Source: Tridacna crocea
Taxonomy: Eukaryota; Mollusca; Bivalvia; Cardiida; Cardiidae
Direction: 5' to 3'
DNA length: 64,000 nt
Assembly (NCBI GenBank): GCA_943736015.1
Contig: OX031064.1
Span: 32,611,361-32,675,360 of the forward strand
Part shown: positions 42,591-52,255 of the stretch, one piece after another
Numbering within the stretch: the first letter of the stretch is position 1
Layout: each line of letters begins with the position of its first letter
Notes under the pieces: model-generated
What the model was told of the DNA's origin: nothing
Seen by the model: only the letters and a program-made list of their open reading frames with translations
The model's database searches: none
Program-made: the position numbers and the translations under genes

Positions 42591-43555
42591 TGGATTAGCC
42601 AATTATTACAAGTTGTGTTACTTTCATAGTTAAAAAAAAAAAATCAAAGCATTGAAAATACTGGAGTGGTATTTATCAAGGAAGCCATTGTGTGGAATAA
42701 ATAATTTAAAAATGAGAAAGATTATGCAAGCAGTTGAAAGTCAACCTGCTAAGCATATTAATAATTTTTTGTTTGAAGGGAGAGTACTTATTACAGTTAG
42801 GATTGTTTGTGCATTGGTACCCCGTTTGTTTATTAGGAGGAGTCAGTAGTAACGTGCCTTGCCTGTAGAATGCATGATGGGTGAAGAAAGAAGAAGAAAT
42901 ATATCAAAAAAATTAAGTTTGTCCCCGAAAACTATGATTTTGAGATATCTTTAGCTGTAAAGGTTTAATTCCCAACATTACAATCACTCATTTTGATTTG
43001 TAAACATTCATGCACAATTATGAGATGAACAAGTCCAGGGATGCACTGGTTTTGGCAAATGCCACAAAAACTGTGTACCATAAGATTTACAACAATCATA
43101 AGAATGGTTGGTGAATATGCTCCCACCTGGCATATACGACAAAGTTTTATATTAATAGTTTTAAGAGCTGATATTTTGCAAACTAAATGATGGATTTGAT
43201 GCATATTTTGCTTGATGAATGACCCAGGTTTGGAGTTTTATTGAGCAATACCCTAGCAATGACTATGCCCACGATTTTTAGATAGAGGTTTCAAATTTTG
43301 AAATTAGATGTTCAAGTTTTTTAAGGTCTACATTCACTAACTATTCTCAAGACCAAAAGATTGATTCAGTCCACAGTGTCATTCACCTGTACCCGAGCTC
43401 ATGCCTGTGGCCAAAAGGTCAAGGTCAAAATTTATTATATGAAGTCTAGGAAGTCCAGGGCCCATATTCACCAACCAGTCTTAAAGTAACAATAAAGGCC
43501 AAATGTAAACATGTAAAGATGTTTAAATGCATTTTAATTGATATCCTGTTTATAA

Positions 43556-43830
43556 GTATGGAATTTATTGTCAAGATGACATCCTATTATTGCACAGTTG
43601 GTCCAAGTGTTAGTCACTGACAGAGAAATTGATTTGAAAACTAGGTTAAACCTGCCAGATAGTTGCCTGATTTTAAAATCCTTTTTCTGCCAGTGACTCA
43701 ACATATTATGGCCCAACCACACAATAACAGACTGTCATCTCTACAATATTTTTCATACTTTTCAATGGTGTGATTAAAGGTTAAATGTATTATCACACCT
43801 GCTTTATATTTTTGACTTCACTATGCCTTG
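43556..43830. repeat. N repeat, copy 2 (empty site)
   Basis: Matches 27361-27870 and continues across a single TTAA at 43781 (AAAGGTTAAATGTATTATCA) where the other copy holds a MITE. Confidence 0.85.
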
Positions 43831-43985
43831 TAATATCATGCTTCACAATTTTCTATTGTTTGAAAGTAACACATAACTTCGGATTATCCAAAGTTTGGTT
43901 CTTTCTATACCTTTTGCAAATACATTGAGCCCCTTTTTCACAGAGCATGGCTCATATTATATAAATTGAATTTCTAATTCTACAG

Positions 43986-44126
43986 GAACATGAGAAGGAC
44001 GTACCTCTGGTTATTGAGCGCATACCTAGTATGAGCCATACAAGTGATCATGTGACCAAGGTGGATTCGCGGAAAGCAACACCAGAACTTGAACGTGAGA
44101 CTCAATTCACCCCTACAGCAGACGAG
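43986..44126 (+). CDS. HEAT-repeat protein, exon with duplicated donor
   Basis: Exon of exactly 47 codons, phase 0 at both ends: acceptor TTCTACAG, donor GAG|GTACATAAG. It encodes a polar segment (EHEKDVPLVIERIP, then a Ser/Thr/Glu-rich part ending TPTADE), probably disordered. The donor region is followed 25 bp later by a foldback element (44150-44344), and a near-identical 20-bp copy of the donor sequence reappears at 44346-44365, so a second CAG|GTACAT donor exists. Use of that second donor would add 219 bp containing a stop codon. Confidence 0.8.
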
Positions 44127-44149
44127 GTACATAAGTTTCATAAAATATG

Positions 44150-44344
44150 TACATATTCACCAACCATTCTTTACAGAGCATTCTTCGTCTTGTTCTTCAA
44201 GGTTTTCTCACTATGAAAGTATCAGAACTTCTGATTGGCTAAACCAAATGGTTTAGCCAAGCAGAGGTTCTGTTACTTTCACATTGAGAAAATTCTGAAG
44301 AATAAGACTAAGAATGGTGAGAACGGTTGGTGAATACAGATCCA
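44150..44344. mobile_element. B foldback beside an exon donor
   Basis: ATTCACCAACCATTCTTTAC to GGTTGGTGAATACAGATCC, with GATTGGCTAAACCAAATGG centre. Flanked by GTACATAAG(T/C)TTCATAAAAT on both sides. Confidence 0.88.
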
Positions 44345-44441
44345 GGTACATAAGCTTCATAAAATTTGCTGAGATTTTTTGTCAAACATTTAAAAATGTG
44401 GTTTTCACTTTATATTCTCCAGTTATTTTGGCCCTGTCTGG

Positions 44442-44640
44442 AGGCTCGGTGGTTAGCATATCTGACTTGTAACCTTCAAGTTGTGGGTTAGATACACGGT
44501 CTAGGCAAACTTGGTTTCTGGTGATTTTTTGCCTGTTACCTGTGAGGGACATGGGAAAAGTAGTCAGGGGCTTTGGATTTGGAAAGAAATTTGTTGTCAA
44601 AAGAAGTGAGAGAAAGCCAAGAAACGCATGGGTGCGTTAC
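44442..44640 (+). mobile_element. tRNA-derived SINE, second type
   Basis: GAGGCTCGGTGGTTAGCATA (A-box-like), TTGTGGGTTAGATACACGG (B-box-like), then GGTGATTTTTTGCCTGTTAC. Confidence 0.6.
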
Positions 44641-44649
44641 TGATGCCAT

Positions 44650-44851
44650 GATAAGACCTAAGCTGTTAAAATTTGCTGTTGATAATCCAAGTGGGCCTCA
44701 TGTCATGAAACATGTCTTTGATAGGATAGAAAAAATTGTGGAAAAGGAGAAAATGCTGAGTACCACCAGCATTTTCTCCTTTTCCCATAATGTTTTCAAG
44801 AGCTGTCAACCTCAAAGTCATTAAAAGTCAGGATTGTGTGGTAAGGATTAA
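44650..44851 (-). mobile_element. TTAA-hairpin MITE
   Basis: GGAGAAAATGCTGAGTACC, ACCAGCATTTTCTCC core; ends GTGGTAAGGATTAA and shares that TTAA with the next copy. Confidence 0.75.
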
Positions 44852-45075
44852 CTCTTTACCACACAATCCCGACTTTTAACAACCGTGAGAAAGAAAGCTT
44901 TTGAAAACATTTTGGGAAAAGGAAAAAATGCTGGTAAACAGCATTTCTCCTTTTCCCATAATGTTTTCTATCCTTCCGAAATTCAATTTCAATTTTTGAG
45001 TCATATCTATATTGTCGTCTGCAAATGCTTGCAATTTGGACTAGACCAAAATTATGTCATTTGGTAAAGAGTTAA
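44848..45075 (+). mobile_element. TTAA-hairpin MITE abutting an exon
   Basis: TTAACTCTTTACCACACAAT to GGTAAAGAGTTAA, 22 bp upstream of the acidic exon. Confidence 0.9.
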
Positions 45076-45097
45076 CAACCAGTTTTACTCCAATCAG

Positions 45098-45343
45098 GAG
45101 CTGGAGGCAATACTTGCTAAAGAAGAGGCTAAAAGTGGACAGGCCTCCCCAGCAGAGTCCAAGTCAACCCCAGGAACTAAGTCTAGAGCAACAAGTGCCA
45201 CCAGTACAGTCACCTCACAGGCAGATGATGATGATGATGCTGATGCTGATGATGGTGATGATGAGGAAGAGGAAGTTGGGGAAGAGACAGGGACAGAGGA
45301 AGAGCAGGGAGTGGCAGTTAGTAGAAAACAATCCAGGAAAAAG
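45098..45343 (+). CDS. HEAT-repeat protein, acidic low-complexity exon
   Basis: Exon of exactly 82 codons, phase 0 at both ends: acceptor CCAATCAG, donor AAG|GTGAAC. It starts ELEAILAKEEAKSGQ, then a Ser/Thr/Pro-rich stretch, then an acidic run of Asp/Ala and Glu (about residues 42-70) encoded by imperfect GAT and GAG/GAA repeats, and ends in a basic SRKQSRKK. Such tails are normally disordered. A TTAA hairpin element ends at 45075, only 22 bp before the exon, so the branch point probably lies inside or at the edge of that element. Confidence 0.8.
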
Positions 45344-45372
45344 GTGAACTTGACTGCAACATCTTTTATGTC

Positions 45373-45530
45373 TTAACCCTTTACCCCCTTTTAAAGACCT
45401 TGGAAAAGAAGCCTTTTGAAGACAATGATGGAAAAGGAGAAAATGCTGGTAATCAAAGAAACATCTCACCATTTGACCACCTTTAAAAATTGTCGTCTGC
45501 AAATGCTTTCAATTTGGACAAGGCAGTATA
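45373..45530 (+). mobile_element. TTAA-hairpin MITE, one core arm lost
   Basis: TTAACCCTTTACCCCC; GGAAAAGGAGAAAATGCTGG then no second arm; TTGTCGTCTGCAAATGC. Confidence 0.7.
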
Positions 45531-45561
45531 TTAATTTTATGTCTTAACCTCTTACCACCTT

Positions 45562-45790
45562 TTAACCCATTACCACACAATCCCTTCTTTTGACGCCCCT
45601 TAGAAAGAAGCTTTTAGAAAACATTGTGGGAAAAGGAGAAAATGCTGGTAACCAGCATTTTCTCCTTTTTCCACGCTGTATTCTACCCTTCACAAAACAA
45701 ATTTCATATTTTCAGTCACTTTTATTTTGTGGTCTGCAAATGCTTTCAATTTGGACTAGTCTAAAATACTGTCGTTTGGTAATGGGTTAA
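45562..45790 (+). mobile_element. TTAA-hairpin MITE, full length
   Basis: TTAACCCATTACCACACAAT to GGTAATGGGTTAA. Confidence 0.9.
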
Positions 45791-45799
45791 CTAAACTGC

Positions 45800-45963
45800 A
45801 TTGTCTTTTATGTCTTGAGAAAGAAACCTTTTGATAGAGTAGAAAACTTCATGGGACATGGAGAAAATGCTGGTTACCAGCATTTTCTCCTTGTCCCACA
45901 AAGTTTTCAAAAGGCCTCTTCCTCAGGGTTGTTAGAAGTGGTCATTGTGTGGTTAAGGGTTAA
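45800..45963. mobile_element. TTAA-hairpin MITE with two left ends
   Basis: TTGAGAAAGAAACCTTTTGA on the left and CTCTTCCTCAGGGTTGTTAG on the right are inverted left-type arms; core GGAGAAAATGCTGGTTACC with matched GGGACATGG / CCTTGTCCC. Confidence 0.7.
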
Positions 45964-46491
45964 GCGCCCTTTTCATGGAAGCCTGGAACAATTGTCTATG
46001 TCACTTTTCACTTGAACCCCTGTAAAAAGGGGTTTTAATGCATTTGCAGAAAGTTTCAGCCCAGGTCAGCCTACGCAGCTCCCCATAGGCTGATCAAAGT
46101 GGATTTTCTGCTATTGGTCAATTTTTTTGTTTGTCAAAGGACCAATCTACCTCATGATTTTAAATGGATTTTATTGGTCTACAGTCTAGGAGCTACATCA
46201 AACCCTTTTTTCCAAGAGTATCCATGGAACAATTATTGTGTAGTTGTATATTGGTTAAAGTCCCCTTCACACTAAACTGTTTCTTAGAACGTCTTACCCC
46301 CTTCCTGGCAGAATCAGAAAAGAGGTTCCAGTCCGGGGAGAACATGTAATTTTGGTCTGGAAATGCCTGAAGCCCCTGCATCACCGAACCTGTTCTTTAT
46401 ACCTTATAATAAATGGTAATACCTAAATTAATTAATGAATAAAAAAAAGCTGTTGAATTATATTAAAATGTGTCTTCTTTTTACATAACAG

Positions 46492-47202
46492 GAGCGGCAG
46501 ACTTCAGGTGAAGTTTCAACAACGAGTCTTGGGTCCCAAACTCTAGTCAGAGATACTGAGGAGGACACTGAAGGAGAAGTAGCCCGGGTCACTGATCCAG
46601 AGAGACCTTCTAGCACAGTAAAGTTTGCTTCGCATTTAGAAGTTGCAGATATACCATCTAGATCTATGTCATCTTTAGGTCCGTCCCGAATGTCTGTCAT
46701 GGATGATACAGGAAAACCATCTAGGAGTAGTCGTGCAACCGCTACAACTGCCACTGAGGGTATGGTCTTTGGAAGAGATGCAGTGGTGGAGAGAGAGAAA
46801 ATAAATGAGGAGGCAAGAAATACATTTGCTGTGATGGATGCGAGGTACCAAGATATGGTTCAAGACTTGATAGAGCTGGATAATGCTTTTGAACTAGGTT
46901 TGACTGATGGCGACAGAAAACTGTTTGAGAAAAAGATTTCTAATGTTAAAATTGTGAAAACACCACCTTCTTCTGCAACAGCAAAGCTTGAAATTGTTGT
47001 TACTGTTGAAAATGACAAATCTGAGAAACCTGCAACAAATAATGTTAATGGTTTAAGCACTCAACAAGAAGAGGAAGGTGTTCAAAATACACCTGTTGAC
47101 AGTCAAGATGATACAAAAGAATTAAGCAAAGCAGGTCAAGCAGAAATTGGAAACAATGACACAGTAAAAGAACGTACGGTAGAAACCAGTGATAAAAACT
47201 AG
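46492..47202 (+). CDS. HEAT-repeat protein, terminal exon and stop
   Basis: Last coding exon: acceptor CTTCTTTTTACATAACAG, phase 0, 236 codons and a TAG stop at 47200-47202. The first 80 residues are Ser/Thr/Glu-rich. A helical segment follows with REKINEEARNTFAVMDARYQ and DLIELDNAFELGLTDGDRKL, probably a short coiled coil, and then a polar low-complexity tail ending ETSDKN. No signal peptide or membrane segment is seen in any exon, so a cytoplasmic (or ciliary) protein is likely. With the five exons above, the visible C-terminal part of the protein is about 545 residues. The terminal-exon function is unknown. Confidence 0.85.
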   Translation, partial: ERQTSGEVSTTSLGSQTLVRDTEEDTEGEVARVTDPERPSSTVKFASHLEVADIPSRSMSSLGPSRMSVMDDTGKPSRSSRATATTATEGMVFGRDAVVEREKINEEARNTFAVMDARYQDMVQDLIELDNAFELGLTDGDRKLFEKKISNVKIVKTPPSSATAKLEIVVTVENDKSEKPATNNVNGLSTQQEEEGVQNTPVDSQDDTKELSKAGQAEIGNNDTVKERTVETSDKN

Positions 47203-47220
47203 ATTATTAAAGTTAAAAAT

Positions 47221-47400
47221 TATCAGTTTTCATTTATAAAGGTAATCCTTTTTCATTAAACAAGGTATTTTGTCATTGTTGGTAATCTTTTTTCAGTAAA
47301 CAGAGTATTTATTATTATTGTTGGTAATCTTTTTTCATTAAACAAAGTATTTTATTATTGTTGGTAATCTTTTTTCTTCAAACAAAGTATTTCATTACTG
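47221..47400. repeat. About 50-bp tandem repeat, 4 imperfect copies
   Basis: Units around TTGTTGGTAATC, TTTTTTC and AAACAAAGTATTT recur four times immediately after the HEAT-gene stop codon, inside the predicted 3' UTR. Confidence 0.8.
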
Positions 47401-47552
47401 TTCAGTAGGATGAAAAACATGCAAATTTTAAAGTAAACTTTTTTGCACAAAATAAGATATCTGTGGTATGCTAAAGTGGTTTCCAGGTAATTGTTATTTC
47501 TTTATTAATTGTTGACTTGTGATGAAATTATACCGTATCAAGTATTTTATGT

Positions 47553-47732
47553 GGTAAATCCGTCCTAGGACATTCCATTGTTACACTGCACTGTGATGGT
47601 AAATCCGTCCTAGGACATTCCATTGTTACACTGCACTGTGATGGTAAATCCGTCATAGGACATTCCATTGTTACACTGCACTGTGATGATAAATCCGTCC
47701 TAGGACATTCCATTGTTACACTGCACTGTGAT
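47553..47732. repeat. 45-bp tandem repeat, exactly 4 copies
   Basis: Four nearly identical 45-bp units starting GGTAAATCCGTCCTAGGACA, each with the palindrome TCCTAGGA (one copy has TCATAGGA). They lie in the predicted 3' UTR just before the AATAAA. The close identity implies recent expansion. Confidence 0.9.
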
Positions 47733-47757
47733 TGTATTAATTTTGTTACCTTGTCAA

Positions 47758-47763
47758 AATAAA
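47758..47763 (+). promoter_or_regulatory. Poly(A) signal AATAAA of HEAT-repeat gene
   Basis: First canonical AATAAA noticed after the stop at 47202. If used, the 3' UTR is about 570 nt and contains both tandem repeats described below. Confidence 0.5.
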
Positions 47764-47842
47764 ATTGTGAAAAAAGGACCAAAAAAATATTTTTACATGA
47801 ATTTCTCAATCTCAGCCACAAGCAAATAATCTAAAAATAAGT

Positions 47843-48040
47843 CAACTCTTTACCACATAGTTCCTAGTTTTCACCGCCATTAGGAAGACGCTTTTTGAAA
47901 ACACTGGTGGAAACAGGGAAAATGCTGTTTACCAGCATTTTTTCCATTTCCCTCAATGTTTTCTACCCTATCAAAGAGAAGTTCCATCATTTGAATCATA
48001 TTTCGTTTGTCATCTGCAACTACCTTGAATTTGGAAGTCT
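47843..48040 (+). mobile_element. TTAA-hairpin MITE
   Basis: CTCTTTACCACATAGTTCC; core GGGAAAATGCTGTTTACC; right end cut by a J repeat. Confidence 0.75.
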
Positions 48041-48044
48041 TTAA

Positions 48045-48295
48045 TTTTTATACAGCAGAAGGCTCATATTATGTTATGGCCTCGATCGTCCGTCCATCCT
48101 TCCCATCTATCTGCTTGTCTGTCCGTCCAGTAACAATTTCTTGTATGCGCAACATCTCCTACAGTTTGCATTGGAATAAGTTAAAACTTACCACAATGAA
48201 TATCAATGATGTGTAGTTGTGCATTTGACATTTAGTCCATTTCACTGACGAGCCCCTTAGGGTGTATAAACACCCCTTTGAGAAGCTCTTGTTTC
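48045..48295. repeat. J repeat, copy 2
   Basis: GGCTCATATTATGTTATGGC to GAGAAGCTCTTGTT; like copy 1 it sits in a TTAA-hairpin MITE. Confidence 0.7.
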
Positions 48296-48387
48296 CCCCG
48301 CCCCCTCCCTGTTTTTTTTTTATAAGGCAACTGATTCTTATTAATCATCACAAAAAATCACCATTTTTGTGTAACACACTTTCAGCC

Positions 48388-48622
48388 TTAACCAAACAGC
48401 CCCAAGTTTAAATCTTTCCCAGATGAGGTAATTTTGGTGTGATGAAATTGAAGGAATGGGCAGATGACAAATTTAAAGTGGCTAAAAAGGTGGTGTTGTT
48501 AGGGGAAGAAAACACTGTGGAAAATGGAGAAAATGCTCTTTATGAGCATTTTCTCCTTTTTCCATTGTGTTTTCAAATGCCTTCAACCTCAGAGCCGTAA
48601 ACACTACGGCTTATGGGGTTAA
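48388..48622. mobile_element. TTAA-hairpin MITE, third core variant
   Basis: TTAACCAAACAGCCCC; core GGAGAAAATGCTCTTTATGA, GCATTTTCTCC; ends TTATGGGGTTAA. Confidence 0.8.
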
Positions 48623-48834
48623 ATGACCTTGATAATGAAAGCCATAGAAAGCATTTGAAAAAGGAAGTAAAATGGTAACTCCTTTTCCCCTATCGATTTT
48701 TTAGCATTTCAAATACAAATCCCATTATCTTCAAACACATGTTATTTCTTAAATGCAAAAGGTCTGAATTTGAATGTGTCTTAAAATTCTGATACCATAT
48801 TTGATAACAGGTAACCCTTTCTAGATTTTCTTGT

Positions 48835-49170
48835 TGTTTGCGCATGTCATATTCATCGAATATTCGACCTGTCTTATATGACGCATCACTCTCCCCGATA
48901 TGGGAGAGACTGTGATAATACGCGCTATAAAGTAGCAATGGCTTTTATTAATACGTTTGAGGAAAAATCAGGCTTGTTTTAGCTCCAGATTTCTCTAAAC
49001 TGCTGATCATAGCTGAATGAATCGCACCAGGTAGCGTTTTATTGAGTATACGTTTATTTTAGTTTGAAATTCAAAGTAATGGTTGTCGCGTAGAAACGTG
49101 GTCCGGCCCTGTGTACCCAGGATGCCCAAATTAGATGAGTATCTGTAGAATGCCATCTAGCGGGAGATAA
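48835..49170. repeat. D repeat, copy 2
   Basis: GCGCATGTCATATTCATCGA, CACCAGGTAGCGTTTTATTG, GTAGAATGCCATCTAGCGGG. Confidence 0.7.
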
Positions 49171-49441
49171 CTAGATTTTCTGGGTTCTTGCCAAAACTAG
49201 AATCGCGAGATGTAGACTGTATGGCCACCCTACCTAGTCAAAAACGGAGATCTGACGCCTCATATAGCATCAAAAACACGTACGGGGTGCAGAGATGCGG
49301 AAAATAAGACGGAAATTGGGTCTAAAATAAATGGTAGGGCAACTGGATAACAACCATTAATCTAGATCGACAGTGGTATGATTAGGCTGGTATTTTGTGT
49401 CTTGTAATACAATAACTGCTTATATTACACGATTGATAAAT

Positions 49442-49657
49442 GGCTTGCAACACGCGAAAAAGGGCATTTGGATATTTGCATACAGAGTCGTCTCGGATCA
49501 GCCTTCGCAGTCCGCGCAGGCTAATCTGAGACGGCACTTTACATCAAAGTTCGATTTTGTCCTACAAAAGGGTAGCGTGAAACTCAAAATCACACACGAT
49601 TTGAAGTGTCGTCTCTGATTAATCTGCGAGGACTGCACAGGCTAATCCGAGACCACA
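49442..49657. mobile_element. E element (two-stem), cut by a C element
   Basis: TCTCGGATCAGCCTTCGCAG / CGCAGGCTAATCTGAGAC and a second stem AATCTGCGAGGACTGCACAG; right end missing at the C-element junction. Confidence 0.7.
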
Positions 49658-49842
49658 CATCTTCGCGAGCCAAGGTACGATGCTACGTGGATCTTACCTT
49701 GGCTGATTGAGCCCGATTTCGAGATTCCTGCGATGCGCCCTCGATTGGATGCCGGTTATTACTCCTCTTTACATCATATTTCTAAAAGCCAATGAAATAT
49801 CGTTTTACAAACCGCTTACGAATACACATGAAGCGATAAGCA
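49658..49842. mobile_element. C element, left part
   Basis: CATCTTCGCGAGCCAAGG start; stops at AAGCGATAAGCACACA. Confidence 0.8.
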
Positions 49843-50084
49843 CACATAAATCATATTAAATCTGCAGTCTAATTTACTTTTGATTATTGTGGCTAAAAAA
49901 AAGAAAATCTGGCCATTGAAAACTTTTTGTCCATTCATGGCCAAGTATTTCCATTTCGCTTTTACAGCAATGACAGGATAAAATTTGTTTATCAAGATCA
50001 ACGGATCACCCGAGGTTTTATGTCCTGATACAATCGTGCACGCGAAATTGTTCATTTCCTTTCCAACTACGCGCAAGAGTGCCG

Positions 50085-50465
50085 TTGTCTGCGCATGTCA
50101 TATTCTTTGAAGATTCGTCTGCTATGGCGCATCACCCATCCCCCGTATACCTGGAAAACGTAGGACTTACATCATCCCCCATTCCCCGTATACTTGGGAA
50201 AAGTAGCTCTTGTACCGAAGCTATTAGCCTATTACCCATGGATATAGGGGCTGTTTTGATAAATGGTCGGTGCATAGGTTATACACTAGCCGATCATAGA
50301 ATGGATGGCACCAGGTAGCGTTTTATTGAGTCAACGATTATTTCATTTTGAATTCAAAGTACGGGTTGTTGTTTTAAAAAAATTATTCCACTTCCGTACC
50401 CAGAATGCCCAAATTAGATAGATGTGTATTTGTAGAATGCCATCTGGCGGAAGTAAATGGCAAGA
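50085..50465. repeat. D repeat, copy 3, invaded by a C element
   Basis: TCTGCGCATGTCATATTC to GCCATCTGGCGGAAGTAAAT. Confidence 0.75.
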
Positions 50466-50896
50466 CATCTTCGCGCGCCAAGGTTACAATCACTACGTGG
50501 ATCTTACCTTGGCTGATTGAGCCCGATTTCGAGATTCCTGCGATGCGTCCTCTATTGGATGCTGGTTATTATCCCCCTTTATAAAGGGGGGGTATTAACC
50601 AGCATATACATCATATTTCTAAAAGTAAATGAAATATCGTTAAATACAAACCGCTAAAGAATACACATGAAGCGATAAGCAGACATTCACGTGGGTTTCC
50701 ATGTTTACCTTCTATTCGACTGGTAGCGACCTTGTTCTATTTTTATCAAAGATGAAATGCTACGGGCAATTTCATTCGTTGCAGCTAGAGCTGGTTGCTT
50801 CCAATGAAAAAGCGTATCGGGTGAATGTAAAAATTAAGCTCAATCCGCCAAGGGTAGAGTAACGTAGTGAATCGTCAGCCTTGGCTTGCGAAGATG
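50466..50896. mobile_element. C element, full length, 9-bp duplication
   Basis: 431 bp, CATCTTCGC...GCGAAGATG ends (longer TIR about 35 bp with mismatches, GCCAAGG / CCTTGGC). Flanked by ATGGCAAGA at 50457-50465 and 50897-50905. Holds a local inverted duplication at 50566-50610. Confidence 0.92.
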
Positions 50897-51036
50897 ATGG
50901 CAAGAGTGCAGAGAAAAAGATAATTCCATCAGACTTACTAGTATCATTTTAACTTTTATCATGCTAAATAAGTGAAATGATCACGATAAGCATCTTGAGG
51001 GTCAAGAAATTTCGACGATGATTATTTTATATGGGT

Positions 51037-51290
51037 TGCAACACGCCAAAAGGGACATTCGGACATCTGCGTAAAGTGTCGTCTCGGATCAGCCTGCGCA
51101 GTCCGCGCAGGCTAATCCGAGACGGCACTTTACGACTACATTAGATTTTGTCCTTCAATAGACATGTGCAAAACAGAAAATTGCATCAAAACGGAAAGTG
51201 TCGTCACGGATTAGCCTGTGCGGACTGCGTAGGCTGATCCGAGACGTAACTTTACGCATATGTCCGAATGCCCCTTTTCCCGTGTTGTAG
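51037..51290. mobile_element. E element, full length
   Basis: Ends AAGGGACATTCGGACAT and ATGTCCGAATGCCCCTTTT are inverted. Two internal stems (GGATCAGCCTGCGCAGTCCG, CGCAGGCTAATCC and its inverted twin). Confidence 0.85.
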
Positions 51291-51325
51291 GCTAATTATA
51301 TAAACCGATTATTGTTCCGCCAGTT

Positions 51326-51472
51326 ATGGTTGGCGGACAGCCAACGCATGAAGGAAGTGTTGTGAAATATAAGGAACTCCTTGAGCACACGAATGAGATC
51401 ATTGACTGCCGAGACATTAAAAGAAAAGTATTAACTGTTAGAAGAGTAGATGAACGAAGCATTTACCGTTAG
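51326..51472 (+). CDS. Short open frame, coding-like, unknown
   Basis: A 48-codon frame, MVGGQPTHEGSVVKYKELLE followed by HTNEIIDCRDIKRKVLTVRR, stopping at TAG. The amino-acid mix looks like coding sequence, unlike the flanks, but no family is recognised. It follows directly after a hairpin element (51037-51290) and could be an exon remnant or part of a mobile element. Confidence 0.25.
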   Translation: MVGGQPTHEGSVVKYKELLEHTNEIIDCRDIKRKVLTVRRVDERSIYR

Positions 51473-52255
51473 TTAAGGTCCTAGACTCCTCCCTAATGCT
51501 TCGCGTGGCTAGTTTTCCAACCATCGAGTTATCGAGTTATAAAAACCAAATTTCGAGATTTTTTTTCTTACTGAATATTGGAGAAGATGGATCTCCAACC
51601 TGAAAGCATAAAAGCAACAACTTTTAAAGTATCGCTGTTGCTATTAAGTCCTACATATACATATTTAGTGGCCCATTCTACAGTTGCGAAGAGAAAACAC
51701 GTAATTTTCCAGTTTTTGACCCTCCCCACCCTCCCTCGGAAATTCGAAATCAAAGTTCGAAATAAACGAATCAAGTTTTAAAGTTTGAAGTAACTTTTGT
51801 ATTTCTTAATGATCAGTAAGAAATTGTCCAAATTCGAACTTTAAAAACAATCTTTCAGATTTTTTTCCCCCATTAAAATTTAGTAGCTAAATCTTAAGTC
51901 TTAATCTTAAGTTTTGTTAATTCGAACTATAAACACCAAGTTTAAGGTTTTGGACATTTTATTTTAGTCTCAACAGCCTTGATACATTTCTATTATATTA
52001 GTCCGCACATTTAAAATTATATCGTTCGCTTACTTCTCTTGAAGTATTCATTATACTCACAAAGTTCTATCAAATGTATAACAAGAAAAAGTTGATGCAA
52101 AGCATCAAAGTCGCCGCAAAAAAATTTGTTTAATGCTTCAAGAAAGCCAGGGCAAGTAAGTAAATGTCAGTTTTCATCAGCAGATTTTTTAACACATTAT
52201 GAAATTATGTGAATAGTAACCTATATCAAAACTTGTCTTCTGTTACAGTACCTAA

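Noticed and set aside
45215-45260. GAT microsatellite
   Set aside because: It lies in a coding exon and encodes the acidic run of the HEAT-repeat protein.
45590-45790. Recurring open frames reading ENIVGKGENAGNQHFLLFP or MLVTSIFSFSHNVF at many places
   Set aside because: They are translations of the palindromic TTAA element in different frames; they follow the repeat, not genes, and have no codon signal.
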